NCBI GenBank assembly: GCA_020341735.1
Contig: CP070833.1
Location: 2,504,092 to 2,542,928, forward strand
From: Gammaproteobacteria bacterium
GTDB lineage: Bacteria; Pseudomonadota; Gammaproteobacteria; Steroidobacterales; XN24
DNA length: 38,837 bases
Direction of reading: 5' to 3'
Of the stretch, positions 19,170-27,166 are shown piece after piece. Position 1 is the stretch's first letter, and every line of letters starts with the position of its first letter. A model generated the notes under the pieces. That model saw only the letters and a list, made by a program, of their open reading frames with translations, made no database searches and was not told the DNA's origin. The translations under genes and the position numbers were made by a program.

Positions 19170-19514
19170 ATGAGCGACAACAATCTGAAGCCGGTGACCG
19201 TTGCGGTTGGAGCTGCCCTGGCCACGTCCGTGGGCGCCGTGTCCGTGGCCAGTGCCGAGGCAACCCCATTTGCGATGACCGCCCTGAGCTCGGGCTACAT
19301 GGCCGATGTCCACTTCGGCGAGGGCAAGTGTGGCGAAGGCAAGTGTGGCGGCGACGACGCCAAGGGTGAGGAAGGCAAGTGCGGCGAAGGCAAGTGTGGC
19401 GGTGACGACGCCAAGGGCGAGGAAGGCAAGTGCGGCGAAGGCAAGTGTGGCGGCGACGACGCCAAGGGCGAGGAAGGCAAGTGCGGCGAAGGCAAGTGCG
19501 GCGGATCGTCCTGA
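19170..19514 (+). CDS. HvfA-type cysteine-repeat precursor of a copper-binding RiPP
   Basis: The 114-residue peptide has a signal-like N-terminus (LKPVTVAVGAALATSVGAVSV, likely cut after SVASA, about residue 29). A short linker (PFAMTALSSGYMADVH) leads to a C-terminal half of eight EGKCG motifs with cysteines at 54, 59, 71, 76, 88, 93, 105 and 110. This leader, the LSSGYM linker and the EGKCG repeats are the hallmarks of HvfA, the Haemophilus precursor whose cysteines an MNIO enzyme (HvfB, with HvfC) turns into copper-binding oxazolone-thioamide groups. No hvfB, hvfC or DoxX-type hvfD is adjacent. GAAGGAGAG precedes the ATG and a strong terminator follows. Copper binding and modification are inferred from the family. 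Unmodified, it could still chelate metal through its thiols. Confidence 0.85.
   Translation: MSDNNLKPVTVAVGAALATSVGAVSVASAEATPFAMTALSSGYMADVHFGEGKCGEGKCGGDDAKGEEGKCGEGKCGGDDAKGEEGKCGEGKCGGDDAKGEEGKCGEGKCGGSS
19320..19505 (+). repeat. Coding tandem repeat, 51-base unit, 3.65 copies
   Basis: Inside the HvfA-like gene the unit EGKCGEGKCGGDDAKGE is present three times in full, at 19320-19370, 19371-19421 and 19422-19472. A final 33-base partial copy ends at 19505. Units 2 and 3 differ at one base and units 1 and 3 at three, all synonymous. Near-identity at DNA level points to recent unit duplication, or correction between copies, with selection for the same peptide. Copy number could vary between strains by slippage without breaking the frame. 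Confidence 0.95.
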
Positions 19515-19549
19515 TCGATTGATTCGGTCCGAGTGGGCCGATCGTGAGA

Positions 19550-19577
19550 GCCCCGGCCATCCGGCCGGGGCTTTTTT
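19550..19577 (+). terminator. Rho-independent terminator after the HvfA-like gene
   Basis: A perfect nine-base-pair GC stem (GCCCCGGCC with GGCCGGGGC) and an ATCC loop are followed directly by six T. It lies 35 bases after the peptide stop codon, ending the sigma/anti-sigma/peptide operon before tag. Confidence 0.93.
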
Positions 19578-19681
19578 GCTTGTCGTGCGTGTTTTCTTCG
19601 ATGGAACCGAATCGCAGAGGATCGTAGTCTGACGGCGTGAGTCAGGGAAAATCGAGATACGTGAATTACCAGGAGGCTGAA

Positions 19682-20269
19682 TTGGGATCCGACGACGGCA
19701 AAAGCCGCTGCCCCTGGTCGCTGGGGGTGAGTGGGGACTATCTCGCCTACCACGACGACGAGTGGGGCGTCCCGGCCCAGGATGACAGAAGGCAATTCGA
19801 GTTTCTCATCCTGGAGAGTGCCCAGGCCGGCCTGTCCTGGTCGACCATTCTTCACAAGCGCGCTGCCTATCGCCGCGCGTTCGCCGAATTCGATCCACAC
19901 AAAGTCGCACGCTTCAACAGCCGTAGCGTCAAGAGGCTGCTGTCCGATCCGGGTATCGTTCGCAACAGGCTCAAGATCAAGTCGGCCATCGCCAATGCCG
20001 GTCTTTTCCTCGAGATCCAGGAAACTCACGGCAGTTTCTCAGATTACTTGTGGGATTTCGTGGATGGGCGGCCGATAGTGAACCGTTGGCGTAGTCAGTC
20101 ACAGGTGCCTGCATCGACTCATCTGTCTGATCAGATCAGCAAAGATCTCAAGCGCCGAGGCTTCAAATTCGTGGGCTCCACGATCATCTATGCACACCTC
20201 CAGGCGACGGGTCTCGTAAATGACCATCTGGTTGGCTGCTTCCGCTATCGTGAGTGTCAGAAAACCTGA
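19682..20269 (+). CDS. tag: DNA-3-methyladenine glycosylase I
   Basis: Tag excises 3-methyladenine from alkylated DNA. With the chosen start the protein is 195 residues. The family zinc site is visible: C10 (SRCPW), H24 (AYHDDEWG) and, at the C-terminus, the His and Cys of NDHLVGCF. Other signatures are EFLILESAQAGLSW, KRAAYRRAF and GFKFVGSTI. The start is a TTG at 19682, because AGGAGG lies 5 bases before it and the usual Tag N-terminus begins close to the CPW motif. A GTG at 19637 would add 15 residues without a good ribosome binding site. The strong terminator upstream implies its own promoter in the roughly 100 bases between. Confidence 0.93.
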   Translation: MGSDDGKSRCPWSLGVSGDYLAYHDDEWGVPAQDDRRQFEFLILESAQAGLSWSTILHKRAAYRRAFAEFDPHKVARFNSRSVKRLLSDPGIVRNRLKIKSAIANAGLFLEIQETHGSFSDYLWDFVDGRPIVNRWRSQSQVPASTHLSDQISKDLKRRGFKFVGSTIIYAHLQATGLVNDHLVGCFRYRECQKT

Positions 20270-20353
20270 TCGAGCCGGGTGCCGTCATCCGCTGCGCCTG
20301 GGTTAAAATTCCCGGGCATTCCCGCCCCATGACCGGGCGAACGGAGAGTTGGT

Positions 20354-20740
20354 ATGGAGGCCTCAGTAACGAGTCTTTATGCAGGGCTGACCGGACTGTT
20401 ATTCCTGGTACTTTCCTATCGGGTCGTCAAGAACAGGGTGCGAGCGAAGGTCGGACTCGGTGCCGGCGAGGATCCCGGACTCGAAAGAGCCATACGCGTG
20501 CAGGGCAACCTGGCCGAATATGCTCCGATCGTGCTGGTCCTTATGCTCGTCACGGAGTCTGTCGGCGGCTCGCCATGGCTGCTCCATACCACGGGCTCAT
20601 TGTTCTTGCTGGCGCGGATCTTCCACGCCATTGGCCTGAGTTCTCGCTCCGGACCGTCTGGCGGCCGCAAGGTGGGCACCGCGGCGACCTGGCTCGTGCT
20701 GCTGGTGCTGTCGCTGGCGGCGATCGCCTACGGCCTCTGA
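20354..20740 (+). CDS. MAPEG-family membrane protein
   Basis: The 128-residue, four-helix membrane protein belongs to the MAPEG superfamily (membrane-associated proteins in eicosanoid and glutathione metabolism). Helix 1 is YAGLTGLLFLVLSYRVV. The family signature follows as RAIRVQGNLAEYAPIVLVLML, with the conserved Arg, Asn and Glu that build the glutathione site. LLARIFHAIGL and a last helix at about 105-127 complete the fold. Bacterial members are usually of unknown function, with glutathione transferase or peroxidase activity in some. GGAG precedes the ATG. The gene ends inside the tail of the minus-strand pseudogene. Confidence 0.92.
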   Translation: MEASVTSLYAGLTGLLFLVLSYRVVKNRVRAKVGLGAGEDPGLERAIRVQGNLAEYAPIVLVLMLVTESVGGSPWLLHTTGSLFLLARIFHAIGLSSRSGPSGGRKVGTAATWLVLLVLSLAAIAYGL

Positions 20741-21091
20741 GAGATCAATACTTGTACCCGCACCTCGGCCTCGCTGAAGGCGCCGCCGAGGGTAGGCATG
20801 ATTACCGATCGAGCCTGTTCCCGGCGGCGAGATGCTTCGCCGTGGTGATTCACCCAGTAGTCGCAATCATTAACCGCCGAGACCGCGACGGCGCCGGCCT
20901 CTCTCATGGCGGCGCAGCCTACCGGTCCCGAACATTTCGCTGATGCATAGCGCCATGTGCGCGTCGGTTGCGTCCGGATTCAGACGGTGGATCTAGAGGA
21001 TAGTCGCGACCTTGCTCCGCCCCCTGATCGGCCGTTGGCAGATTTCGGCCAGCGGGCCATCCGTTTCGGCTTCATCAAGGTCCCCTATCCA
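20728..21091 (-). pseudogene. Decayed AhpD/carboxymuconolactone-decarboxylase-fold peroxidase-related gene
   Basis: Reading the minus strand from about 21091, one frame gives [17 protein letters not shown] and VATIL, then an in-frame TAG (20993-20995). It continues IHRLNPDATDAHMALCISEM to RRHERG. A shift of frame near 20905-20915 is then needed to read AGAVAVSAVNDCDYWVNHHG. These are the family's landmarks in the right order and spacing, including the SAxNxCxYCxxHHG active site, but its second cysteine is Trp here (CDYW). After HHGEASRR a large part of the C-terminal half is missing before the TAG at 20728. There are four independent kinds of lesion, so this is non-functional. Its start would overlap the end of the VOC gene upstream. 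Confidence 0.82.
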
Positions 21092-21531
21092 GATTTTTCC
21101 GGCGCCGTGTCCGGAAGTGCGAATACACCCGACTCGTCCCTGAAGGCCTTGAACTCCAACGCGTTGCCGGACGGGTCGCGCAGGAACATGGTCGCCTGTT
21201 CGCCTGCCTGACCTGCAAATCGAACCCTGGGAGAGATAACAAAGTCCGTCTGCAGGCCCTCGAGCCTGGATGCCAGCTGCTGCCAGTCATTCCAGGAAAG
21301 GATCAGTCCGAAGTGCGGTACCGGCACCAGGTCTCCATCCACCGGGTTGGCACTGCGGTCGCCGCAGTTTTCTGCCAGATGGGCCGTGATCTGGTGTCCA
21401 TCAAGGTCGAAGTCGATCCAGCGATCAGAACGCCTTCCCGTGCGGCAACCCAGCCGCTCGACGTAGAAGTCCTCAGTCGTTTCCAGGTCGGAGACGGGGA
21501 AAGCGAGATGAAAACGACACCTGGCCGTCAT
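21085..21531 (-). CDS. VOC-superfamily (glyoxalase/dioxygenase-like) protein
   Basis: The 148-residue protein has the paired beta-alpha-beta-beta-beta units of the vicinal oxygen chelate fold. The N-terminal unit is [23 protein letters not shown] with possible metal ligand H8. A second His lies in [12 protein letters not shown], and the C-terminal unit ends in [15 protein letters not shown], whose Glu is the usual last ligand. Substrate cannot be read. The start is placed at 21531, where the ATG overlaps the hemF stop by four bases (ATGA); a longer frame beginning at 21549 would add six residues inside hemF. It is the last intact gene of the dprA-hemF run, followed by the pseudogene. Confidence 0.85.
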   Translation of the reverse strand: MTARCRFHLAFPVSDLETTEDFYVERLGCRTGRRSDRWIDFDLDGHQITAHLAENCGDRSANPVDGDLVPVPHFGLILSWNDWQQLASRLEGLQTDFVISPRVRFAGQAGEQATMFLRDPSGNALEFKAFRDESGVFALPDTAPEKSG

Positions 21532-22454
21532 GTCGAGGTGCCGACCCATTCACGGGCGGTAAGAAACTCGGTGTAAAGATTGTGTTCGGGCGTGCCCGGT
21601 GTCGGCTGCCAGTCATACCTCCAGTGGACTACCGGAGGCAGGGACATGAGTATGGACTCCGTTCTGCCACCCGATTGCAGGCCGAACAGGGTGCCGCGAT
21701 CGTAGACCAGATTGAACTCGACATAACGGCCCCGGCGATAGGCCTGGAACGCCCTCTCACGGTCTCCGAACGGGGTGTGACGACGGCGTTCGACGATCGG
21801 GATGTAGGCCGGCAGGAAATGATCAGCCGCCGATCGAGAGAAGTCGAAGCACTTTTCGAATCCCCATTCGCTCAGATCGTCATAGAAGAGGCCGCCGATT
21901 CCCCTGGGTTCATCGCGATGTTTAAGGAAGAAATAGTCGTCGCACCAGCGCTTGAAGCGAGGATAGACATCCGGTCCGAACGGCTGGCAAGCCGACCTCG
22001 CGGTGCGGTGCCAGTGGACCGCATCCTCGCGGAACCCGTAGTAGGGCGTCAGGTCGAAGCCGCCGCCGAACCACCATACCGGGGCTTCCCCGGGGCTCTC
22101 CGCCACGAAGAATCGCCAGTTGCCGTGTGTAGTCGGCACGTAAGGATTCGTCGGATGGAGGACCATTGAGACGCCCATGGCGCGGAAGGCCCGGCCCGCG
22201 AGTTTCGGGCGACTCGCGGTAGCAGACGGGGGCAGGCGTTCCCCGTGGACGAGGGAAAAGTTGATCCCGGCTTTCTCGAACAGTTGGCCACCCTCCATCA
22301 CTCGGCTCTCGCCACCCCCGCCGGCCGGGCGGTCCCACGAATCGGCGATGAATCCGGTCCCGCCGTCGAGGCTTGTCAGACTCTTGGTCAGGCCATCATG
22401 TAACTGTCTGAGCCAGGTTTCGACAGCGTCGATGTCGGTCTGGTTGATGGGCAT
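21528..22454 (-). CDS. hemF: Oxygen-dependent coproporphyrinogen III oxidase
   Basis: HemF decarboxylates coproporphyrinogen III to protoporphyrinogen IX using O2, an aerobic haem-synthesis step. The 308-residue length and motifs are canonical: [14 protein letters not shown] (about 66-79), [17 protein letters not shown] (100-116), [14 protein letters not shown] (127-140), [11 protein letters not shown] and [19 protein letters not shown]. The ATG at 22454 is well supported by AGAGGA. It lies 18 bases after tsaC and overlaps the VOC gene, so it belongs to the topA-tsaC-hemF-VOC transcript. A tsaC-hemF neighbourhood is common in gammaproteobacteria. Confidence 0.98.
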   Translation of the reverse strand: MPINQTDIDAVETWLRQLHDGLTKSLTSLDGGTGFIADSWDRPAGGGGESRVMEGGQLFEKAGINFSLVHGERLPPSATASRPKLAGRAFRAMGVSMVLHPTNPYVPTTHGNWRFFVAESPGEAPVWWFGGGFDLTPYYGFREDAVHWHRTARSACQPFGPDVYPRFKRWCDDYFFLKHRDEPRGIGGLFYDDLSEWGFEKCFDFSRSAADHFLPAYIPIVERRRHTPFGDRERAFQAYRRGRYVEFNLVYDRGTLFGLQSGGRTESILMSLPPVVHWRYDWQPTPGTPEHNLYTEFLTAREWVGTST

Positions 22455-22472
22455 CTTTCGATCCTCTGGAGG

Positions 22473-23030
22473 TCAGCCGGGTCGGAGTATCGCGCCTGTT
22501 GCCGCGTCGCGGATTTCAGAAGGGCGAGCCCTTCCGCCGGTGGCGCCGGGCAGGACGTAGTCTACATGGTCACCCAGCCGCAGCCGTGTCTGCAGGGCAG
22601 AACGGGCGGGCGGGCGGCCGCTGCGGTTGGCGCTGGTAGACACGATGGCCATGCCGCTCATGCGGCACAGTGCGGCCGCGACCGGATGATCGGTAACGCG
22701 TATCGCCAGGGTCTTGCGCCCACCCGTAATCCACGCAGGCGCGCCGGATGATGCGTCGCAGACCCAGGTGACAGGGCCGGGCCAGGTTGCGCACATCCGG
22801 TCCAGCTGGGTAGAGGAAGCTGCAATGTAGGGACGGAGCTGCTCCAGGTCGGCGCCCAGAACGATCAACCCGGCGCTCGCCCGCCTGTGCTTGCAGATCA
22901 GGATCCGCTCCACAGCCGACTCTTCCAGCGGATCACAACCGAGCCCGAAGACCGACTCGGTTGGATAAGCCACTACGCCGCCGGCCCGGATGATGCGAGC
23001 GGCGATTCGCAATGGTCCCGCCGGAATCAT
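22473..23030 (-). CDS. tsaC: L-threonylcarbamoyladenylate synthase (Sua5/YciO/YrdC family)
   Basis: TsaC makes threonylcarbamoyl-AMP from threonine, bicarbonate and ATP for the t6A modification of ANN-decoding tRNAs. The 185-residue short form lacks the extra Sua5 domain. Motifs are GGVVAYPTESVFGLGCDP (17-34), the KHRRASAGLIVL nucleotide-binding strand and VSTSANRSGRPP. The usual KR-x(n)-P-L/F-I in the second motif is slightly altered (ASAGLIVL) but the basic residues remain. It begins 8 bases after the topA stop, with a modest ribosome binding site overlapping that stop. Confidence 0.95.
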   Translation of the reverse strand: MIPAGPLRIAARIIRAGGVVAYPTESVFGLGCDPLEESAVERILICKHRRASAGLIVLGADLEQLRPYIAASSTQLDRMCATWPGPVTWVCDASSGAPAWITGGRKTLAIRVTDHPVAAALCRMSGMAIVSTSANRSGRPPARSALQTRLRLGDHVDYVLPGATGGRARPSEIRDAATGAILRPG

Positions 23031-23038
23031 GTTGCGAT

Positions 23039-25435
23039 TCAGTCCGCCGGTGCTTTGCTCTTGCGGGCCGCGGCTTTCTTGCGGGTGGTTTTCTTTTTGG
23101 CGGTAGCCTTCTTCTTTGTGGCCGCTTTCTTACGTCGTGCGCCGCGAGCAGGTGCCTTCTCCAGCGCCTCTTTGCACTCTTCCAGTGAAAGCGAGCCGGG
23201 TTCCCGGTCCTTGGGTATACGCGCGTTCTTCTTACCGTCTGTGATGTATGGGCCGTAACGCCCATTCAGAATCTTGATCCCGTCTTCTTCGAACTCGCGT
23301 ATCAGCCGGTTGGCATCCGCCGTCTTCTTCTCAGCGATGAGCACCAGAGCTCGCTCAAGGGTAACCGTGTACGGGTCGTCATCAGCTGGGAGAGACACGA
23401 ATTTCTTCCCGTACCTGATGTAGGGCCCGTAACGACCGATGTTGGCAGATACCTCTTCGCCCTCCGGAGTCTCGCCGAGGGCACGCGGCAGCTTGAACAA
23501 CTCGAGAGCATCCTCGAGCGTAATGGCTTCCATCTTCTGGCCCGGGCGGAGGCCAGCGAACTTCGGCTTCTCCTCATCTTCCCGGCGACCGATCTGCACG
23601 AAGGGTCCGTACCTGCCCATGCGTACCGTCATGATTCTTCCGCTGGCCGGATCAGTTCCGAGCTCCCTGGCCTGCACTGCCTCGGCCCGGGTCACGGAAG
23701 TCTCCTTGTCCTTGACCTGATCGATAAAAGGTTGCCAGAAACGTCTCAGGAGAGGAGTCCATTCCTCTTCTCCCCGCGAGACAGCGTCGAGTTCATCCTC
23801 GAGACGCGCCGTAAAGTCGTAGTCGACGTACTGCGAAAAATGTTCGGTGAGGAAGCGATTGACGATTCTGCCGATATCGGTCGGGATAAACCGGCGCCTG
23901 TCCATCTCCACATACTCGCGGTTCTGAAGAGTTGAGATGATGGACGCATAGGTGGAAGGCCGGCCGATGCCGAATTCCTCCAGGGTACGGACCAGACTTG
24001 CCTCGGAATAACGTGGTGGCGGCTCGGTGAAATGTTGGTCGGTCAGGATGTCGAGCAGCGCCACTTCCTGGTCCGCTTCCATGGCAGGGAGCAGCTTGTC
24101 GCCGCTCTCGTCACTCGCGTCATCCCGACCCTCCTGGTAAACAGCCTGATAGCCGGGCTTCACGAGGACCGAGCCGGTTGCCCGGAAGAGGTTATCGCCA
24201 GAGGCATCCGCTGCCGGTCGCAGATCTATCGACACCGTGTCATAGATCGCGCTGGCCATCTGGCAGGCAAGTGCCCGCTTCCCGATCAGCTCATAGAGTC
24301 GCGCCTGGTCCGAGTCCAGGAATTTGCTCACCGTGTCCGGATGGCGAGCCGCCGATGTAGGCCGGATCGCTTCGTGAGCCTCCTGCGCGTTCTTGGACTT
24401 GGTCTTGAACAAGCGCTGCTTCTCCGGCAGAAACTCCTCACCGTAACGCTCCGCAATCACCCCGCGCATCTGTTGCACGGCTTCATTTGCCAGCGCAACT
24501 GAATCGGTACGCATGTAGGTGATCAGCCCGACGGAGCCTTCGCCCACGTCGATTCCTTCGTACAGACGTTGCGCAACCCGCATCGTTCGCTGAGCGCTGA
24601 AACGAAGTTTGCGCGATGCCTCCTGCTGGAGCGTCGACGTCGTGAATGGCGGCGCAGGATTGCGGCGCCGCTGCTTCTTGTTGACGGTGACTACAATCAG
24701 TTTGCCGTCGGCTGCAGCGGAAAGGGAGTCCTTGGCGGCCGCCGCGCCACCGGCATCCGTGATGGTGAATTGCTCCAGCTTGTCCCCGTGCAGCCGCGAC
24801 AGCCGGGCGCGGAATTTCTGATTCCCGGTTTCCGCATCCGCCTCGATAGTCCAGTATTCGCGCGGCTTGAAGTTCTCGATCTCCCGCTCGCGCTCCACGA
24901 TCATCCTTAAAGCGGGGCTCTGGACGCGACCGGCGGACAGGCCCTGCCTGATCTTTTTCCAGAGAAGCGGCGACAGGTTGAAACCAACCAGGTAGTCGAG
25001 TGCCCGCCGGGCCTGCTGGGCATCCACCAGATCGTCCGACAGCTGGCGTGGTTCGTGGATCGCCTCTTCGATGGCCTTGCGGGTGATCTCGTGGAAAACG
25101 ACACGGTGTACAGGCTTGCCGTCGAGTAGGTTGCGTTCTTTCAGGATCTCGTAGAGATGCCACGAAATGGCTTCGCCTTCCCGATCAGGGTCGGTGGCCA
25201 GATAGAGCGCATCGGCTTTTTTCAACGCCTTTGCGATCGCATCGACGTGGCGCTGGTTCTTGTCGATGACCGCATACTTCATCGAGAAGTCGCTGGATGG
25301 ATCCACGGCGCCCTCCTTGGGCACCAGGTCACGCACGTGGCCATAGGAGGCGAGGACAGTGAAGTCCTTGCCGAGAAATTTCTCGAGCGTCTTGGCCTTT
25401 GCAGGCGACTCGACGACGATAAGATGCTTGCTCAT
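23039..25435 (-). CDS. topA: DNA topoisomerase I (type IA)
   Basis: TopA relaxes negative supercoils through a transient 5'-phosphotyrosine. From the ATG at 25435 the protein has 798 residues. The N-terminal TOPRIM domain runs from HLIVVESPAKAKTLEKFLG to ATDPDREGEAISWH. Catalytic Y307 is in GLITYMRTDS, and GLSAGRVQSPALR precedes it. The C-terminal part has three RYGP repeats (MGRYGPFVQIG, NIGRYGPYIRYG, LNGRYGPYITDG) in place of cysteine zinc ribbons, then a lysine/alanine-rich tail of about 35 residues that probably binds DNA. An in-frame GTG at 25465, with GAAGG just upstream, is an alternative start adding MARATARFFN. The distinction matters because a terminator-like hairpin lies between the two starts. 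Confidence 0.97.
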   Translation of the reverse strand: MSKHLIVVESPAKAKTLEKFLGKDFTVLASYGHVRDLVPKEGAVDPSSDFSMKYAVIDKNQRHVDAIAKALKKADALYLATDPDREGEAISWHLYEILKERNLLDGKPVHRVVFHEITRKAIEEAIHEPRQLSDDLVDAQQARRALDYLVGFNLSPLLWKKIRQGLSAGRVQSPALRMIVEREREIENFKPREYWTIEADAETGNQKFRARLSRLHGDKLEQFTITDAGGAAAAKDSLSAAADGKLIVVTVNKKQRRRNPAPPFTTSTLQQEASRKLRFSAQRTMRVAQRLYEGIDVGEGSVGLITYMRTDSVALANEAVQQMRGVIAERYGEEFLPEKQRLFKTKSKNAQEAHEAIRPTSAARHPDTVSKFLDSDQARLYELIGKRALACQMASAIYDTVSIDLRPAADASGDNLFRATGSVLVKPGYQAVYQEGRDDASDESGDKLLPAMEADQEVALLDILTDQHFTEPPPRYSEASLVRTLEEFGIGRPSTYASIISTLQNREYVEMDRRRFIPTDIGRIVNRFLTEHFSQYVDYDFTARLEDELDAVSRGEEEWTPLLRRFWQPFIDQVKDKETSVTRAEAVQARELGTDPASGRIMTVRMGRYGPFVQIGRREDEEKPKFAGLRPGQKMEAITLEDALELFKLPRALGETPEGEEVSANIGRYGPYIRYGKKFVSLPADDDPYTVTLERALVLIAEKKTADANRLIREFEEDGIKILNGRYGPYITDGKKNARIPKDREPGSLSLEECKEALEKAPARGARRKKAATKKKATAKKKTTRKKAAARKSKAPAD

Positions 25436-25438
25436 ATT

Positions 25439-25459
25439 AAAAAAACGAGCCGTCGCTCG
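25439..25459 (-). terminator. Terminator-like hairpin at the topA start
   Basis: Read on the minus strand, CGAGC-GACG-GCTCG is followed by seven T, ending three bases before the topA ATG at 25435. It looks like a weak intrinsic terminator for the dprA-smg transcript, or an attenuator of topA. If translation starts at the GTG at 25465 the stem is inside the coding region, and an initiating ribosome would melt it. Confidence 0.6.
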
Positions 25460-25497
25460 CGCCACGGCCCCTTCGTTCCATCAGTTTTACTTTCGCG

Positions 25498-25974
25498 TCA
25501 GTGCGCTTCCGAAACCCTGTCCTCGAAGACCAGGTCTTCCATGCGAGCGTAGGCTGTCTCCTGTCCGGGCTGACTGAACAGCACCATCAAGACGACCCAC
25601 TTGATCTGCTCGACGTCGATCTCTTCGCTGTCGAGCGCCATGACGCGGTCGATCACCAGTTCCCGTTGGTCCGGAGAGAGGATGCCGATCTGTTCCTGGT
25701 ACATTATGTAACCGCGAGCGGTGGCATCAAGCCTGGAAACCTCGAAGGCGTTGAAAACCCTCGACGCTCTTTCCGTGGGCGACGCCCACGCCGGGTCCTC
25801 CTCACGCGAGGCAAGTCCGTCCAGCCATTCCAGGGCCTTATCTATCTCCCCCGAGCGGAAACCGGCACGTTCAAGCTCGGCGCGGAGCGCTACGCGGTCC
25901 GGTTCGGGCTCTGAGTCAGCGTCGGTATAGGTCTCGAAGAGATACATGAGGACGTCGAGTACGTTTTCCGTCAT
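25498..25974 (-). CDS. smg: Smg family protein (DUF494)
   Basis: The 158-residue protein belongs to the Smg/DUF494 family, conserved beside dprA in gamma- and betaproteobacteria; its molecular role is not established. It begins MTENVLDVLMYLFETY, as the family does, and continues with a helical acidic region. Recognisable blocks are IDKALEWLDGL, GYIMYQEQIGILSPDQRELVIDRVM and the C-terminal IKWVVLMVLFSQPGQE. The ATG at 25974 has AGAGG at good spacing and lies directly after the dprA stop, so translation is probably coupled. A longer frame to 26028 would lie inside dprA and is unlikely. Confidence 0.95.
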   Translation of the reverse strand: MTENVLDVLMYLFETYTDADSEPEPDRVALRAELERAGFRSGEIDKALEWLDGLASREEDPAWASPTERASRVFNAFEVSRLDATARGYIMYQEQIGILSPDQRELVIDRVMALDSEEIDVEQIKWVVLMVLFSQPGQETAYARMEDLVFEDRVSEAH

Positions 25975-25975
25975 A

Positions 25976-27091
25976 TCAAGACCTCTTTGACACCCGGGTG
26001 TAGCGGCCACCCGGTCCGGACTCCACATATCCTTGGAGTTCCAGGATCAGGAGCATGGAGGAAACCTCCGCCGAGGTCAATTTAGTCCTCTGGGACAGCT
26101 CGTCGACCGTGAACGGGTCATATCCACAGGCCTCTAGGAATCGTCGGTATTCCGTGTCCAGGTCCTCGCCGTGTTCGTCGGTTCCGGTGTCTGAGTCCGG
26201 CGGCAGTTGGTCACGCAGATCGATCAGACCGGCCAGTTCGCCGAGGATGTCCTGCCCTGATTCGACCAGTTTTGCTCCCTGCTTGATCAGGAGGTGGCAA
26301 CCTCTCGACATGGGGTTGTGGATGCTGCCGGGAATGGCGAATACCTCGCGGCCCTGTTCCCCGGCCAGACGGGCGCTGATCAACGAGCCGCTGCGCAGGC
26401 CGGCCTCCACGATGAGAAGCCCGATCGATAGCCCGCTGATAATTCTGTTGCGCCTCGGGAAGTTTTCACGACGGGGCGGCGTACCGGGGAAAAATTCCGA
26501 TACCAGCACGCCGGCGCGAGTGATGTCCTCGGCCAGGCCCCGGTGTTGGGGTGGGTAAATCTGATCGAGGCCGGTGGCGCAGACTGCTACGGTCGGGGCT
26601 CCGTTTTCCAGCGCGGCCCGGTGTGCCTGGCCGTCGATTCCCAGGGCGAGTCCGCTGACAATTCCGAGACCGCAGCGGCTGAGAAATGACGAAAAGTCAT
26701 AGGCATTGTCACGCCCGGTGGGCGACGGGTTGCGACTGCCCACGATCGCGATCAGGGGGTCGTCGAGGAATTCGGGTGATCCGCTCAGGAACAACAGCGG
26801 CGGCGCGTCCTGAAGCTGTCTCAGCCGTGATGGATAGAGCGCGTCCCGCACCGTAATGAGGTGCCGATCGGCGCCTGCCTGAAGCCATTCCAGGGCACGG
26901 TTGACGGCGTCCTCATCCGGGGCACGCAGGGCTGCGACCGCATCATCTTCCAGGCCGGCGGCCCGCAGCGCGCCGGGCTTTGCACGCAGAATCTCGGCAG
27001 GCCCGTCAAACTGTTCCAGGAGCCGGTGCACCCGGCGGGCGCCGATTCCGGGGCTGACGGATAGTCGCAGCCATGCAGCGGTGTCTTCCAT
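25976..27091 (-). CDS. dprA: DNA-processing protein DprA
   Basis: DprA loads RecA on incoming single-stranded DNA during natural transformation; many non-competent bacteria keep it too. The 371-residue protein has an N-terminal helical part (DTAAWLRLSVSPGIG) and a Rossmann-like core: IAIVGSRNPSPTG, GIVSGLALGIDGQAHRAAL, TVAVCATGLDQIYPPQH, FPRRNRIISGLS and GLRSGSLISARLA. A C-terminal winged helix (about 300-370) ends the protein. All core motifs are present. The ATG at 27091 matches family N-termini but has no ribosome binding site and lies 15 bases after the LysM terminator, so its promoter must lie inside or across that terminator region. Confidence 0.96.
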   Translation of the reverse strand: MEDTAAWLRLSVSPGIGARRVHRLLEQFDGPAEILRAKPGALRAAGLEDDAVAALRAPDEDAVNRALEWLQAGADRHLITVRDALYPSRLRQLQDAPPLLFLSGSPEFLDDPLIAIVGSRNPSPTGRDNAYDFSSFLSRCGLGIVSGLALGIDGQAHRAALENGAPTVAVCATGLDQIYPPQHRGLAEDITRAGVLVSEFFPGTPPRRENFPRRNRIISGLSIGLLIVEAGLRSGSLISARLAGEQGREVFAIPGSIHNPMSRGCHLLIKQGAKLVESGQDILGELAGLIDLRDQLPPDSDTGTDEHGEDLDTEYRRFLEACGYDPFTVDELSQRTKLTSAEVSSMLLILELQGYVESGPGGRYTRVSKRS

Positions 27092-27106
27092 GAATATTCG
27101 TTGCCC

Positions 27107-27140
27107 AAAAAAAGAAGCGCCGACCCGCGGCCGGCGCTTC
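27107..27140 (-). terminator. Rho-independent terminator after the LysM gene
   Basis: On the minus strand a perfect nine-base-pair stem (GAAGCGCCG pairing with CGGCGCTTC) with a nine-base loop is followed by seven T. It separates the LysM gene from dprA. Confidence 0.93.
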
Positions 27141-27166
27141 GATGACTCGGGCCCGGCGGGCGCCCC

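Noticed and set aside
19320-19505. Regular near-identical repeats that might suggest a CRISPR-like array
   Set aside because: The units are directly adjacent with no variable spacers, are in frame, and encode EGKCG motifs inside a gene with a good ribosome binding site.
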